NCBI GenBank assembly: GCA_903830425.1
Contig: CAIKTR010000161.1
Coordinates: 1-43,525 of the forward strand
Direction of reading: 5' to 3'
Origin: an uncultured Opitutia bacterium
GTDB lineage: Bacteria; Verrucomicrobiota; Verrucomicrobiia; Opitutales; Opitutaceae
Length of the DNA: 43,525 nucleotides
Below the pieces are notes generated by a model. The model was not told the origin of the DNA. It made no database searches and was given only the letters and a program-made list of their open reading frames with translations. Shown one piece after another: positions 20,677 through 31,097 of the stretch (the first letter of the stretch is position 1; each line of letters starts with the position of its first letter). The position numbers and the translations under genes are program-made.

Positions 20677-21272
20677 GGGACGGCGTAGATATTCCGGGCA
20701 TTCAGGGCTGAGCTGGAAATGACACCGCCCTGCTCCCCGGAGCGCGCGGGCACGACCTCCGAACCCAGCGGCAGGGCTTCGCGCCCCTCGAGCGGTCCGT
20801 AGGAGAAGAGGACAAACCCGCTGACCGGGGGCAGCGACGCGAGTGTCCGGGTGTAGGCGATGTACTGATAGGGCCGGCCCCACGGATCCACCCAACTGTT
20901 GTCCGGATCGTCCGGGTGCGCGGGATCCAGCAGCGAAATCCGGACGGTGCCCAGCATGCTGCGCCCGGCGATTTCAGCGCCGGTCGGCCCCAGCCGGCCA
21001 AGCAACGCCCGGTGCAGCGTCGCCGGCGAATCAACCGTCTGGGGATAGTCGCCATATTCACGCCGGTAGGACTCCAGCATCTGACCTAGCATCGCCAGTT
21101 CGGCGCGCGCCAGCCCGATGGCCGCCCGTTCCTTCGCTCCGCGCCAGAGGCCCCACCCGCCGGCCGTGAGCACCGCGATGACGCTGATCACCACCAGCAA
21201 CTCGATCAGCGTGAAGCCCGCCGCACGCCGTCGGATCTCAGGACGGAGCTGGACTGTCGGGGCGCGCCGCAT
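20673..21272 (-). CDS. GspG-type major pseudopilin
   Basis: 199 residues. Basic leader ending RRRAAG, then FTLIELLVVISVIAVLTAG with Gly -1 and Glu5. The mature part has YRREYGDYPQT followed by WVDPWGRPYQYI (near 120-130), the motif that marks the T2SS major pseudopilin GspG. ATG 21272 was preferred; a TTG at 21287 would add five residues but has its ribosome-site-like AGGA directly against the codon. It is the first gene of the six-prepilin operon, with an AT-rich promoter region upstream. Confidence 0.85.
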   Translation of the reverse strand: MRRAPTVQLRPEIRRRAAGFTLIELLVVISVIAVLTAGGWGLWRGAKERAAIGLARAELAMLGQMLESYRREYGDYPQTVDSPATLHRALLGRLGPTGAEIAGRSMLGTVRISLLDPAHPDDPDNSWVDPWGRPYQYIAYTRTLASLPPVSGFVLFSYGPLEGREALPLGSEVVPARSGEQGGVISSSALNARNIYAVP

Positions 21273-21320
21273 GACGGCCCCAGACAATCCTGCTCAAACT
21301 CGCACACAAACAAATAATAG

Positions 21321-21347
21321 GTAATAGCTTTGCAGTCTGCTATTTAC
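21321..21347. promoter_or_regulatory. Inverted repeat in AT-rich leader of pseudopilin operon
   Basis: Arms GTAATAGC (21321-21328) and GCTATTTAC (21339-21347) are complementary apart from one extra base and enclose a smaller palindrome GCAG-T-CTGC. The surrounding 21290-21375 is markedly AT-rich compared with the rest of the window. It lies 49 bases before the first pseudopilin start and 32 bases after the acs stop, both on the - strand. It may be an operator or promoter element for the operon, or a weak terminator for acs. Confidence 0.4.
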
Positions 21348-21378
21348 AGATTACTTGCAATAACTCTGGTGGCTCGGA

Positions 21379-23328
21379 TTACTCTTCCTGCTGCAGGCTC
21401 GCGACGACGCTGAAGTCCTCGAGGGTGGTGGTGTCGCCCTTGATGGCGCCGCCGCCGGCGATTTCCTTCAGGATGCGGCGCATGATTTTTCCGCTGCGCG
21501 TCTTGGGCAGGCCGGCGGCGAAGCGGATGTGGTCGGGCTTGGCCAGCGAGCCGATCTCCTTGCCGACATGGTTGCGCAGCTGCTCCTTGAGCTCGTCGCT
21601 GGGCGTCTGTCCGGACTTGAGGGTGACGAAGACCACGAGGGACTGACCCTTGAGCTCGTCCGGGCGCCCGACGGCGGCGGCCTCGGCGACCGACGGATGG
21701 GAGACCAGCGCGCTCTCGATTTCAGCGGTGCCGATGCGATGGCCGGAGATGTTGAGGACGTCGTCGATGCGGCCGACGATCCAGAAATATCCGTCCTTGT
21801 CCTGCCGGGCGCCGTCGCCGGTGAAGTAGACGCCGGGCACCTCGGACCAGTAGGCCTTCTGGTAGCGGTCGTCGTCGCCCCACAGCGTGCGGAGCATGGA
21901 CGGCCAGGGCTTGGTGAGGACGAGCTTGCCGCCGGTATTGCGGGGCACCTCCTTGCCGTGTTCATCCACCACCTTGGCCACGACGCCGAAGAACGGCCAG
22001 GTGCCCGAGCCCGGCTTGAGCGGGGTGATCCCGGGCAGCGGGGTGATCATGATGGCGCCGGTCTCGGTCTGCCACCATGTGTCCACGATCGGACAGCGCT
22101 TCTTGCCGATCATGTTGTAGTACCACATCCAGGCCTCGGGGTTGATCGGCTCGCCGACCGAGCCGAGCAGCCGGAGGGAGGTGAGGTGGTGCCGGAGCAC
22201 GTAGTTGTCGCCCCAGCGCATGAACGCGCGGATGGCGGTGGGGGCGGTGTAGAGGATGGTGATGCCGTGCCGGTCGATCATCTGCCAGAACCGGTCCGCC
22301 TCGGGCTGGTTGGGCGCGCCCTCGTAGAGGAAGATCGTCGCGCCGTTGGCGAGCAGCCCGTAGACGACGTAGCTGTGGCCGGTGATCCAGCCGATGTCGG
22401 CCGAGCAGAAGTAGCGGTCGTTTTCCTTGAGATCGAAGACGTAGTGGGCGCTGAGCTTGGTGCCGAGCAGGTAGCCGGCGCTGGTGTGCAGCACGCCCTT
22501 CGGCTTGCCGGTCGAGCCGCTGGTGTAGAGGATGAAGAGCGGGTGCTCGGAGTCGAAGGCCTTCGCCTTGTGGGTGTTCGGCGCGCCCTCCCAGGCCTCC
22601 CGCCACCACACGTCCCGGCCCTCGACCATCGTCACGGGATTGCCGCAGCGCTTGACCACGATCACGGTCTGCACGGTCGGCGTGCCCTCGATCGCCTTGT
22701 CCACATTGGCCTTGAGCTCAATGACCTTGCCCCGGCGCCAGCCGCCGTCGGCCGTGATGACCAGCTTCGCCTTGCAGTCGTTGATGCGGTCCTTGATCGC
22801 CTCGGCGCTGAAGCCGCCAAAAATCACGGTGTGAATGGCGCCGACCCGGGCGCAGGCGAGCATCGCCATGACGGCCTCGGGAATCATCGGCAGATAAATC
22901 GCCACGCGATCCCCGGCGCCGACCCCCATGTTCTCGAAGATGTGCGCCAGCCGGCAGACGTGGAAATGAAGCTGTTTATAGGTGATGGTCCGGACATCGC
23001 CCGGCTCACCTTCGAAAATAAGCGCGGCCTTGTTTTCCCGATAGGTGCCCAGATGACGGTCGAGACAGTTCTCGGAAACGTTTAACTTGCCGCCCACGAA
23101 CCACTTGGCATGCGGAGACTTCCAATCCAGCACTTTGGTGAACGGCTTCCGCCACACCAGCTGCTCGGTGGCTTGACGGCCCCAGAATTTTTCTGGGGAG
23201 TTGACAGACTCCGCATAGAGCTTCTTATAGGCGGCTTCACTCCCAAGATTGGCTTGGGCTTTGAACTCGGCCGAGGGCCTGAACTTCCGGTGTTCCCGGG
23301 ATACTGAGGTGATCGTCTGGTCTGTCAC
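21379..23328 (-). CDS. acs: Acetyl-CoA synthetase (AMP-forming)
   Basis: Makes acetyl-CoA from acetate, ATP and CoA through acetyl-AMP. It is 649 residues, the usual length. Motifs: N-terminal ACAS domain with [10 protein letters not shown], phosphate-binding loop [12 protein letters not shown] (about 268-279), DTWWQTETG adenylate motif, [20 protein letters not shown] hinge, and the C-terminal [11 protein letters not shown], whose lysine (K614) is the site that Pat-type acetyltransferases modify in characterised enzymes. The start codon is GTG at 23328, in a normal family N-terminus. It is divergent from the short rho gene; the 79-base gap must hold both promoters. Confidence 0.96.
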   Translation of the reverse strand: MTDQTITSVSREHRKFRPSAEFKAQANLGSEAAYKKLYAESVNSPEKFWGRQATEQLVWRKPFTKVLDWKSPHAKWFVGGKLNVSENCLDRHLGTYRENKAALIFEGEPGDVRTITYKQLHFHVCRLAHIFENMGVGAGDRVAIYLPMIPEAVMAMLACARVGAIHTVIFGGFSAEAIKDRINDCKAKLVITADGGWRRGKVIELKANVDKAIEGTPTVQTVIVVKRCGNPVTMVEGRDVWWREAWEGAPNTHKAKAFDSEHPLFILYTSGSTGKPKGVLHTSAGYLLGTKLSAHYVFDLKENDRYFCSADIGWITGHSYVVYGLLANGATIFLYEGAPNQPEADRFWQMIDRHGITILYTAPTAIRAFMRWGDNYVLRHHLTSLRLLGSVGEPINPEAWMWYYNMIGKKRCPIVDTWWQTETGAIMITPLPGITPLKPGSGTWPFFGVVAKVVDEHGKEVPRNTGGKLVLTKPWPSMLRTLWGDDDRYQKAYWSEVPGVYFTGDGARQDKDGYFWIVGRIDDVLNISGHRIGTAEIESALVSHPSVAEAAAVGRPDELKGQSLVVFVTLKSGQTPSDELKEQLRNHVGKEIGSLAKPDHIRFAAGLPKTRSGKIMRRILKEIAGGGAIKGDTTTLEDFSVVASLQQEE

Positions 23329-23407
23329 GTTAGTGGCGGATTTTAGGGGTTAAGAAAGCAACTCGCAGTTCTTATCCTGCCACGAGTTTCAAGCGTCAAG
23401 CGCGGGT

Positions 23408-24643
23408 ATGTCTGTCACTAATTTTTGTATGGAAAAGAAAATCGCGTCCGCCCCGGCGGACATCCCCGCGCCCGCTCCGGCCGCGGCCCCTGCCAACCCT
23501 GAAACGACCACCCCCGCCCCGGCGCCGGTGGAGACCATCCACGTCGAGGGCGTCCTCGACATCGACATCCAGCGCGGCGGCAACGGCCAGCTGCTGGACC
23601 TGAGCCGCGGCGGCAAGCGCCGGCCGACGGATCCCTTCGTGCCCAAGGAGCTGATCCGCCGCTTCAAGCTGCGCACCGGCTCGATGATTGGCGGCACCGC
23701 CTTCCCGCCCGACAGCCGCTTCCCCAACCCGAAGATGCGCTTCATCGAGACGGTGGACGGCGTGGCGCTCGAGGACCGCCGCGCGCGCTTCGATTTCACC
23801 ACCCTCACGACGATCTCGCCGAACCAGCATCTCAAGATGGAGCTGAAGGACGGCCGCATGACCACCCGGGCCGTCGACCTGTTCTGCCCGATCGGCAAGG
23901 GCACCCGCGGCCTCATCGTGGCGCCGCCGCGCACCGGCAAGACCACCCTGCTCCGGGACATGGCGCTCGGCGTGCTGGCCAACAATCCGGAGTGCCACGT
24001 CATGATCCTGCTGGTGGACGAGCGGCCGGAGGAGGTCACCGACTTCCGCCGCAGCGTGCCCGCCGAGATCTGGGCCTCGTCCAACGACGAGCAGATCGAG
24101 AACCACCTCCGCATTGCCGACCTCTGCATCGAGCGCGCCAAGCGCCTCGTCGAGGTGGGCCGCGACGTGGTGCTCTTCCTCGACTCGATCACCCGCCTGG
24201 CGCGGGCGCACAACACGGCGCGCAATTCCGGCCGCACCGGCTCCGGCGGCCTGGACGTCCGGGCCCTGGAGAAACCCCGCCAGCTCTTCGCCACCGCGCG
24301 CAAGACCGAGGAGGGCGGATCGCTGACCATCATCGCCTCGGTCCTGGTGGAAACCGGCAGCCGGATGGACGACGTCATCTTCCAGGAATTCAAGGGCACC
24401 GGCAACATGGAGCTCGTGCTGGACCGGAAGTGCGCCGAGATGCGCCTCTGGCCCGCCATCAACGTCGCCTCCTCCGGCACCCGGAAGGAGGAGCTGCTGA
24501 TCGACGAAAAGACCCTCGAGGGCATCCACTTCTTCCGCCGCGCCCTGGTGCAGCAGAAGATCGAGGAGGCCACCGAGACCATGATCGCCCGCCTGTCCAA
24601 AACCAAGACGAACGCCGAGTTCCTCAAGCTGATCGCCCGCTAA
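23408..24643 (+). CDS. Rho-family transcription termination factor, short paralogue
   Basis: 411 residues. An N-terminal Pro/Ala-rich tail (about 1-45) replaces the usual Rho N-terminal helix bundle. Then comes a reduced OB-like RNA-binding segment (about 45-135) and the hexameric ATPase core: P-loop [12 protein letters not shown] (about 171-181), [11 protein letters not shown], Walker [16 protein letters not shown], the Q-loop region, [20 protein letters not shown], and EFKGTGNMEL with the following arginine region. The core is intact, so it should hydrolyse ATP, but the Q-loop lysine position is arginine and the primary RNA site differs. ATG 23408 is used; ATG 23429 is possible. A full-length rho lies at 38048-40066. 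It could be a specialised terminator or RNA translocase. Confidence 0.88.
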   Translation: MSVTNFCMEKKIASAPADIPAPAPAAAPANPETTTPAPAPVETIHVEGVLDIDIQRGGNGQLLDLSRGGKRRPTDPFVPKELIRRFKLRTGSMIGGTAFPPDSRFPNPKMRFIETVDGVALEDRRARFDFTTLTTISPNQHLKMELKDGRMTTRAVDLFCPIGKGTRGLIVAPPRTGKTTLLRDMALGVLANNPECHVMILLVDERPEEVTDFRRSVPAEIWASSNDEQIENHLRIADLCIERAKRLVEVGRDVVLFLDSITRLARAHNTARNSGRTGSGGLDVRALEKPRQLFATARKTEEGGSLTIIASVLVETGSRMDDVIFQEFKGTGNMELVLDRKCAEMRLWPAINVASSGTRKEELLIDEKTLEGIHFFRRALVQQKIEEATETMIARLSKTKTNAEFLKLIAR

Positions 24644-24728
24644 CTTCACTCTTGCTGCTTGGGCGTCGCGCGCGGCAAAATCCACTTTCCTCGCCCGCCG
24701 CCTCCCTCCCCCTCCGTCCCACCACCGC

Positions 24729-26483
24729 ATGCACAGTTTTTCCGAGCAATGTCTCGATATGGCCCGCTCAATGCTGGCCCACAACCTCGACTCCATCCAG
24801 CCCGACGGAACGATCCTGCCCGCCAACGGCGAGGAGTCCCGTCCCGACGAACCCGGCCATGTCGCCTTCGCGCTGGGGGAATTCTACCGCGCCACCGGCG
24901 AAACCACCCTCAAGGGCTATGACCTGATCGATCTCGCCGCGCGCTGCATCACGGCCCAGATGTTCACCGAGCCCGCGGCCGAAAACGGCCTCGCCTACGC
25001 CTCGCTCGGCCTCCTCGCCTTCGGCCCCTCCAAGGAGCGCAACCCCGTCTGGGAACGCCTCGTCGAGGAAACCCGCGAGCGCATCGACAAGCAGCTGCTG
25101 CACCGCAGCGACTACGACAACCACTGGCAGGCCTTCAACATCGCCAAGGCCGTCGCCCGTTTCAGCCTCGGGCTCTCCAAGAAGGACGAGACCTCGCGCC
25201 TGATCGAGCGCATGGTTGAGCGGATCACCGCGACCAGCTCGGCCAGCTTCTTCGACGACGCGACCTCGGGCTTCGGCGGCAACTTCAATCTCTACGGCGT
25301 GATGAACTTCGTGTTCATCCGCTCGGCGCTCCAGCTCCACGCCAACAGCGGCGTGCGCGACCGCAAGCTCCCCACCCTCCGGACCTACGCCGAGAAGTAC
25401 ATCAAGATGATGCCCGACCTCGTCCGCGCGGACGGCCTGGGCTGGGCGTTCGGCCGCGCCGCCGGGGCCTACGGCCAGATGCACTGCATCAGCCTGCTGC
25501 TGCAGGGCCTGCGCGACGGCTGGATCGCCGACGACCAGAAGATGAAGTATTACGACATCCTCCGGCGGCTGTTCATGTTTTTCTACGAGACCTACCTCGA
25601 CCAGGAGCAGGGCTTTCTCGACCTGCGCGACGACGAGCGCACCACGTACGCGCCGCACACGACGCGGATGGCGAACTTCGACGCCGCCCGCTACCTCTGC
25701 CAGTGGTCCCGCCTGGCCAAGACCGTCTCGATGCCGGTTGGCGCCCCGAAGATCGAGCCGCCGCGCACCTCGGGCCGCTTCGTCATCTTCGATAAGAGCA
25801 ACCGCAAGGAGCAGGGCCTCTTCCTCTATCGCGACGCCGAGAGCGGCCTGCACACGCAGATCCCGCTGATCAGCTCCGGCACCACGCTCACCAGCGACTC
25901 CCTCCCCTTCCCCCACTGCCCCGGGGTGTTCGACTGGCCCAACAACGTCTACCTGCCGGTCATGCTCCCCGAGCTGACCTTCGGCGAGCACGTCACCCTC
26001 CCGGCGTTCTACGGCAAGAACTGCGTCACCGGCCTCGGCCTGCGCAACAGCTTCTACTTCCGCTACGAGCAGCCCGAGCTCATCACCACCAAGGAGGAGT
26101 TCGTCAAGAACCTCGGCAGCGTGAAGGTCCAGTGGAACTTCGCCGGCAGCAAGATCAGCTGCGAGTTCGCCTACACCGTGAAGCAGGCCGTCACCCTCGA
26201 CAAGTTCCGCTACGTCCTCGCCATCGCCGCGCCGCACTCGAAGTACCATGTCAACGGCGCGCTCGCGCTCGGCCCCCAGGGCCACCGCTGCACCGTCGCC
26301 AAGGATGACTTCCAGGGCACCTGGCAGGAAACCGAGATTGTCAGCGCCGATCCGGCCTACCGGACCAACTACGGCAAGATCCACTACCTGCAGTACCTGA
26401 TCCGCGACCATCCGCTCATCATGCGCCCCGGGCATGTCTACCGCCTCGCGGTGAACTTCGAGCCCGACGTGACGCACGTCTGA
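24729..26483 (+). CDS. Uncharacterised 584-residue protein, helical plus beta domains
   Basis: I do not recognise the family. There is no signal peptide or membrane segment, so it is probably cytoplasmic. Residues 1 to about 330 are rich in predicted helices with repeated Trp/Tyr/Phe-rich segments (NHWQAFNIAKAVARF, GLGWAFGRAAGAYGQMHC), reminiscent of alpha/alpha-toroid folds of polysaccharide lyases and related hydrolases. After a Pro-rich linker (near 335-350) the rest looks beta-sandwich-like (GRFVIFDKSN, SCEFAYTVKQAV). This two-domain layout resembles heparinase/alginate-lyase-type enzymes, but no catalytic motif can be assigned. It lies 85 bases after the short rho and is followed by a possible terminator. 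Confidence 0.75.
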   Translation: MHSFSEQCLDMARSMLAHNLDSIQPDGTILPANGEESRPDEPGHVAFALGEFYRATGETTLKGYDLIDLAARCITAQMFTEPAAENGLAYASLGLLAFGPSKERNPVWERLVEETRERIDKQLLHRSDYDNHWQAFNIAKAVARFSLGLSKKDETSRLIERMVERITATSSASFFDDATSGFGGNFNLYGVMNFVFIRSALQLHANSGVRDRKLPTLRTYAEKYIKMMPDLVRADGLGWAFGRAAGAYGQMHCISLLLQGLRDGWIADDQKMKYYDILRRLFMFFYETYLDQEQGFLDLRDDERTTYAPHTTRMANFDAARYLCQWSRLAKTVSMPVGAPKIEPPRTSGRFVIFDKSNRKEQGLFLYRDAESGLHTQIPLISSGTTLTSDSLPFPHCPGVFDWPNNVYLPVMLPELTFGEHVTLPAFYGKNCVTGLGLRNSFYFRYEQPELITTKEEFVKNLGSVKVQWNFAGSKISCEFAYTVKQAVTLDKFRYVLAIAAPHSKYHVNGALALGPQGHRCTVAKDDFQGTWQETEIVSADPAYRTNYGKIHYLQYLIRDHPLIMRPGHVYRLAVNFEPDVTHV

Positions 26484-26562
26484 GCGTCCGCGGCGGGACT
26501 GCCACCGCCGCCTGCCGACCGGGCTGGAGGGATCCGCCGCGGCCCGCAGCGCCGACCCCTCG

Positions 26563-26590
26563 CCCCAGCCCGGGCCGGGGTGTTTTCTCC
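26563..26590 (+). terminator. GC-rich hairpin with T-rich tail, possible terminator
   Basis: CCCCAGCC and GGCCGGGG-type arms (26563-26580, one mismatch) are followed by TGTTTTCTCC. It lies 80 bases after the stop of the uncharacterised gene and 38 bases before hisF, so it would separate the two. The loop is tight and the T-run is interrupted, so this is only a candidate. Confidence 0.4.
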
Positions 26591-26627
26591 TCGCCACCCG
26601 CTGCCGGGTGCCCGCTACTTTTCCCCC

Positions 26628-27389
<762 letters not shown>

Positions 27390-27572
27390 CCCGCACCCGA
27401 CCTTCGGTCTCCACCCCGGGGTTGAGTAGACCGTTTAGCTCATATCGGACTGTGGTACTGATAGTAGGGCATTTATTATAGAGGCATTGATTGTGCCGAA
27501 TGGGTGTCAGGCCTTTATCCGCTCGTTTTGGCGGGTCACTCAGCTAGCCTCTCGATCCGAAACGCCAGTCCC
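27390..27572. other. Intergenic region before ppk1
   Basis: 183 bases, less GC-rich than the surrounding genes, especially 27430-27500, with a TTATTATAG segment near 27473-27481 that could be a -10-like element. No obvious -35 or operator, and no complete gene. It probably contains the ppk1 promoter. Confidence 0.35.
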
Positions 27573-29729
27573 ATGACCCGCGGCAAGAAAATTTCCAAGC
27601 TAGCGTCCCCGCTGGGGAGAGCACCGCATCCCGCCCCGGCGGCCACCGGACGCGAGCACGCCTATGCCAACCGGGAGCAAAGCTGGCTGGCCTTCAATCG
27701 CCGGGTCCTGGAGCAGGCCAAGTCCCCCTCCAATCCCCTGCTCGAGCGCGTCAAGTTCCTCGCCATCGTCAGTTCCAACCTCGACGAGTTTTTCGAGATC
27801 CGGGTGGCGGGCATGATCCAGCAGGCGGATTCGGGGACGGACGAGCGCAGCCTCGACGGTCTGACGCCGCGCGAGCAGCTCAAGCGGGTGCACACGGCCG
27901 CCAACGCGCTGGTCGACGACCAGTACCAGTGCTGGCACGAGCAACTGGTCCCGCAGCTGGCGAAGGCCGGCATCCAGTTCCGGCTGGGAACGGAGCTGGA
28001 CGACGCGGAACAGGCCTGGGTGCAGGACTATTTTCAGGCGCAGGTGCTGCCGGTGCTGACGCCCTTGGCGATCGACCAGTCGCATCCGTTTCCCCAGATC
28101 GCCAACAAGACCCTCAACGTGCTGGTCTCGCTGGAGAACCCCGATGCGCCCGAGCGGGAGAAAATGATGGTCATCCTGCCCGTGCCGCGGATCCTGCCGC
28201 GCATCGTCCAGATCGGGCCGGACCGGCCGGGCCCCCAGCGCTACCTCTTTCTCAGCGAGATGATCAAGCTCTGCGCCGGCAGCCTCTTCCCGGGGTACCG
28301 GATCTGCGGCGCCCACGCCTTCCGGGTCACCCGCAACAGCGACCTCTACATCGACGACGAGGAATCCGAGAATCTCCTCAAGAAGATCGAGGAGGAGCTG
28401 CGCAACCTGCGCCGGGGCGCCGCCGTGCGGCTCGAGATCGAGGCCGGCGTCGAGGCGGGGCTGTACAACACGCTCTGCGGCTACATCGGCCTGTCCCTTG
28501 ACTACGCCACGCGCCTGCAGGGCCCGCTCAACCTGCTCCGCCTGATGAGCCTGTACGACCTCATCGACCGTCCCGAGCTCAAGTATCCCCCGTTCACCCC
28601 CGCCGACGCCCCGCTGCTGCACGGCGCGGCCAGCGTCTTCGATGTGATCCGGGGGCGCGACATCCTGCTCCACCACCCCTACGACTCGTTCACGCCGGTC
28701 GTCGACTTTGTCGAGCACGCCGCCCGCGACCCCGAGGTCTACGCCATCAAGCAGACGCTGTACCGCACCAGCGGCGACTCCCCCATCGTGCGCGCCCTGA
28801 TGGACGCCGCGATCAACGGCAAGCAGGTCACCGCGCTGGTCGAGCTGCGGGCCCGCTTCGACGAGGCGAACAACATCCACTGGGCCCGCCAGCTGGAGGA
28901 GGCCGGGGTCCATGTGGTGTACGGCCTGGTCGGGCACAAGACCCACTGCAAGTGCAGCCTGGTCGTCCGGCGCGAGGGCGACGGCCTCCGCCGCTACGTG
29001 CATCTGGGCACGGGCAACTACAACCCGAAGACCGCGCGCCTGTACACCGACCTGAGCCTGCTCACGAGCCGGGAGCACCTCACGGCCGAGGTGGCGCAGC
29101 TGTTCAACACCCTGACCGGCTTTGGCCGCTCGCCCGAGTTCAAGCACCTGCTGGTGGCGCCCTTCAACATGTACTCGCGGATCCAGGAGCTGATCGCCCG
29201 GGAAACGGCCAACGCCGCCGCCGGCCGCCCGGCGCGGATCATCGCGAAGATGAACAAGCTCGTCGACCAGGGCACGATCGACAGCCTCTACGCCGCCTCC
29301 CAGGCCGGGGTCAAAATCGACCTCATCGTCCGCGCCACCTGCTGCCTCTTCGCCGGGGTCAAGGGGCTCAGCGAGAACATCCGCCTGCGCAACATCGTCG
29401 GGCGGTTCCTCGAGCATGCCCGCGTCTTTTACTTCGAGAACAACGGCGATCCGGTGGTGTACTGCGGCAGCGCCGACTGGATGCCGCGCAACTTCTTCCG
29501 GCGCGTCGAGGCGGTGTTTCCGATTGAGGACCCGGAGCTGCGGAAGCGGATCATCGACGACATCCTGCTGACCGAGCTGCGGGACAACGAGGATGCCCGG
29601 GAACTGCAGCCGGACGCCACGTATGCCGCACCGGCACGCCCGCCCGGCGAGCCCGGTTTTTCCGCCCAGCGTTACTTCATGGCCGCGGCGCGCCTGCGGG
29701 GCAACCCGCCGGTGCAGATCAGCGGCTGA
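27573..29729 (+). CDS. ppk1: Polyphosphate kinase 1
   Basis: Reversibly moves the terminal phosphate of ATP onto inorganic polyphosphate. 718 residues from ATG 27573 (a GTG at 27504 would add 23 residues of unlikely sequence). N-terminal part: [17 protein letters not shown] and [17 protein letters not shown], both typical. The catalytic half has [26 protein letters not shown], and GHKTHCKC (residues about 454-461), where the phospho-accepting histidine is expected, then [18 protein letters not shown], and [12 protein letters not shown] near the C-terminus. It follows hisF on the same strand and is convergent with the small gene at 29750. Confidence 0.96.
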   Translation: MTRGKKISKLASPLGRAPHPAPAATGREHAYANREQSWLAFNRRVLEQAKSPSNPLLERVKFLAIVSSNLDEFFEIRVAGMIQQADSGTDERSLDGLTPREQLKRVHTAANALVDDQYQCWHEQLVPQLAKAGIQFRLGTELDDAEQAWVQDYFQAQVLPVLTPLAIDQSHPFPQIANKTLNVLVSLENPDAPEREKMMVILPVPRILPRIVQIGPDRPGPQRYLFLSEMIKLCAGSLFPGYRICGAHAFRVTRNSDLYIDDEESENLLKKIEEELRNLRRGAAVRLEIEAGVEAGLYNTLCGYIGLSLDYATRLQGPLNLLRLMSLYDLIDRPELKYPPFTPADAPLLHGAASVFDVIRGRDILLHHPYDSFTPVVDFVEHAARDPEVYAIKQTLYRTSGDSPIVRALMDAAINGKQVTALVELRARFDEANNIHWARQLEEAGVHVVYGLVGHKTHCKCSLVVRREGDGLRRYVHLGTGNYNPKTARLYTDLSLLTSREHLTAEVAQLFNTLTGFGRSPEFKHLLVAPFNMYSRIQELIARETANAAAGRPARIIAKMNKLVDQGTIDSLYAASQAGVKIDLIVRATCCLFAGVKGLSENIRLRNIVGRFLEHARVFYFENNGDPVVYCGSADWMPRNFFRRVEAVFPIEDPELRKRIIDDILLTELRDNEDARELQPDATYAAPARPPGEPGFSAQRYFMAAARLRGNPPVQISG

Positions 29730-29749
29730 CCGGCATGGCCCCGGGTGAA

Positions 29750-30280
29750 TCAGGCTCCGCTCGCGACCGGTGCAACCGGGGTCTTCGGCGGGCCCATCAG
29801 CAGGTCGAGCTGCCCCTGGATCCGGATGAAAAAGGCCTCGTCCAGATTGCCCACCGGGATCTCGTACAGCTGGTGCGACTTGGCATGCTCGTAGATCTGC
29901 CGCTCCCCGTCAGGGGTCAGCCCCCGCGGACGCAGCAGCCGTTTGCGCTCCAGCATGAGCCCCAGGAACTGGAGCAGCGGCGTGTTGGCGGGAGCCGGCT
30001 CGGCCGCCGGGTCCGCCAGCGTCACAAACAGGTTCTCCGCCGTCAGCTTGAGCGCGCGCCCCGCGTTTTCCTCCGCATGCCGCGCCTTGTAGCTCACCGT
30101 CCAGCTGCACAGCACCTGCCCCGTCTTGGCCTCGGCCGCGTCCACGCTCACCAGCACATCCCGGCGGCCGATCTCGCCCGTGGCTTCGCGCACCAGGTGA
30201 CAGGCGACCCGGTCCCCCTCGGCGAACACATGGCCGGAGGCGTAGCAGGTCTTGGCAAGCGGATGCAGGATCAGTTCCAT
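29750..30280 (-). CDS. Conserved small protein, unknown function
   Basis: 176 residues, no signal peptide or membrane segment. The N-terminal half has a pattern C12-YASGHVFAEGDRVA-C27 followed by a basic/acidic segment and C58 in VLCSW; this C-x-x-SG-x-x-F-x-x-GD layout looks like a small metal-binding or beta-ribbon module, but with only three cysteines the metal role is uncertain. The C-terminal half appears helical (LLQFLGLMLERKRLL, IYEHAKSHQLYEI). It is divergent from the phosphoesterase gene across a 56-base gap. I assign no function. Confidence 0.7.
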   Translation of the reverse strand: MELILHPLAKTCYASGHVFAEGDRVACHLVREATGEIGRRDVLVSVDAAEAKTGQVLCSWTVSYKARHAEENAGRALKLTAENLFVTLADPAAEPAPANTPLLQFLGLMLERKRLLRPRGLTPDGERQIYEHAKSHQLYEIPVGNLDEAFFIRIQGQLDLLMGPPKTPVAPVASGA

Positions 30281-30291
30281 GGCGACTTGTC

Positions 30292-30322
30292 TTTAGAGCG
30301 TGGAAAAATGAACGCTAGTCAA
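30292..30322 (-). promoter_or_regulatory. Possible promoter for the 29750-30280 gene
   Basis: On the - strand TTGACT (30317-30322) and TCTAAA (30292-30297) have 19 bases between them, close to sigma-70 boxes but with a long spacer, and the predicted start would be only a few bases from the ATG. Weak evidence within a 56-base divergent gap. Confidence 0.22.
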
Positions 30323-30336
30323 ATTCACCGGTCCGC

Positions 30337-30999
30337 ATGAAAGGCCGGATCATCGCCATCGGGGACATCCACGGCTGCCACCGGGAATTCGAGGACCTGC
30401 TGGCCAAGCTGCGGCTGGAAAAAGGCGACCGCGTCGTGCTCCTCGGCGACCTCGTCAACCGCGGCCCCGACAGCGCCCAGGTCATCGCCCTCGCCCGCGC
30501 CCACGCCGCCGTCTCCCTGCTCGGCAACCACGAGCTGCGCCTCCTCAACTACCGCAAGACCGGCGACCCGACCCACCTCAAGAAGAGCGACTATGACACG
30601 CTGAAGCAGCTCAGTCACAAGGATTGGGCCTACCTCAACGCCATGCCGCTGACGTTCCATGATGCCGCCCATCAGGCCGTGCTGGTGCACGGCGGTTTCC
30701 TCCCCCATCTGCCCTGGCGGCGGCAGCCGGCCCGGATCGTCACGCGGATTCAGGTCGTGACCAAGGACGGCGGCGCCGGCAAGTGCTCCGACGAGCCCTC
30801 CGCCCCGCACTGGTCGGAACGCTGGAGCGGTCCGCCCTATGTCATCTACGGCCACACCCCCCGGCCGGAGGTTGTGCGCCTGAAGTGGTCCCTGGGCATC
30901 GACACCGGGTGCGTCCTCGGCGGCCACCTGACCGCCTGCATCCTTCCGGGAAAACGGATCGTCCAGGTGCGGGCCCGCGAGAAATACCACCCGCGCTGA
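30337..30999 (+). CDS. Calcineurin-like metallophosphoesterase (PP1/ApaH type)
   Basis: 220 residues. The metal-site motifs are all visible in order: GDIHG (9-13), GDLVNRGPDS, GNHE, HGG (near 109) and YGHT (near 170). GDxVNRGPDS and GNHE are typical of the PP1-like subgroup that includes bacterial serine/threonine phosphatases and dinucleoside tetraphosphate hydrolases. The substrate cannot be told from sequence alone. Cytoplasmic. It is followed by 155 bases and then the YhaM-like gene on the same strand. Confidence 0.88.
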   Translation: MKGRIIAIGDIHGCHREFEDLLAKLRLEKGDRVVLLGDLVNRGPDSAQVIALARAHAAVSLLGNHELRLLNYRKTGDPTHLKKSDYDTLKQLSHKDWAYLNAMPLTFHDAAHQAVLVHGGFLPHLPWRRQPARIVTRIQVVTKDGGAGKCSDEPSAPHWSERWSGPPYVIYGHTPRPEVVRLKWSLGIDTGCVLGGHLTACILPGKRIVQVRAREKYHPR

Positions 31000-31097
31000 G
31001 GCCCGCCTCCACCTCAGCGGCGTCAACCAGCTGCGTCTGGCTCAGAATCAGATTGTCATTCTGGGCGAACTGCAGAAACCACATGTCACCGCTGGCT

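Noticed and set aside
27600-29417. Long open frame on the - strand opposite ppk1
   Set aside because: Same effect of high GC. Composition is unlike a real protein and ppk1 explains the region fully.
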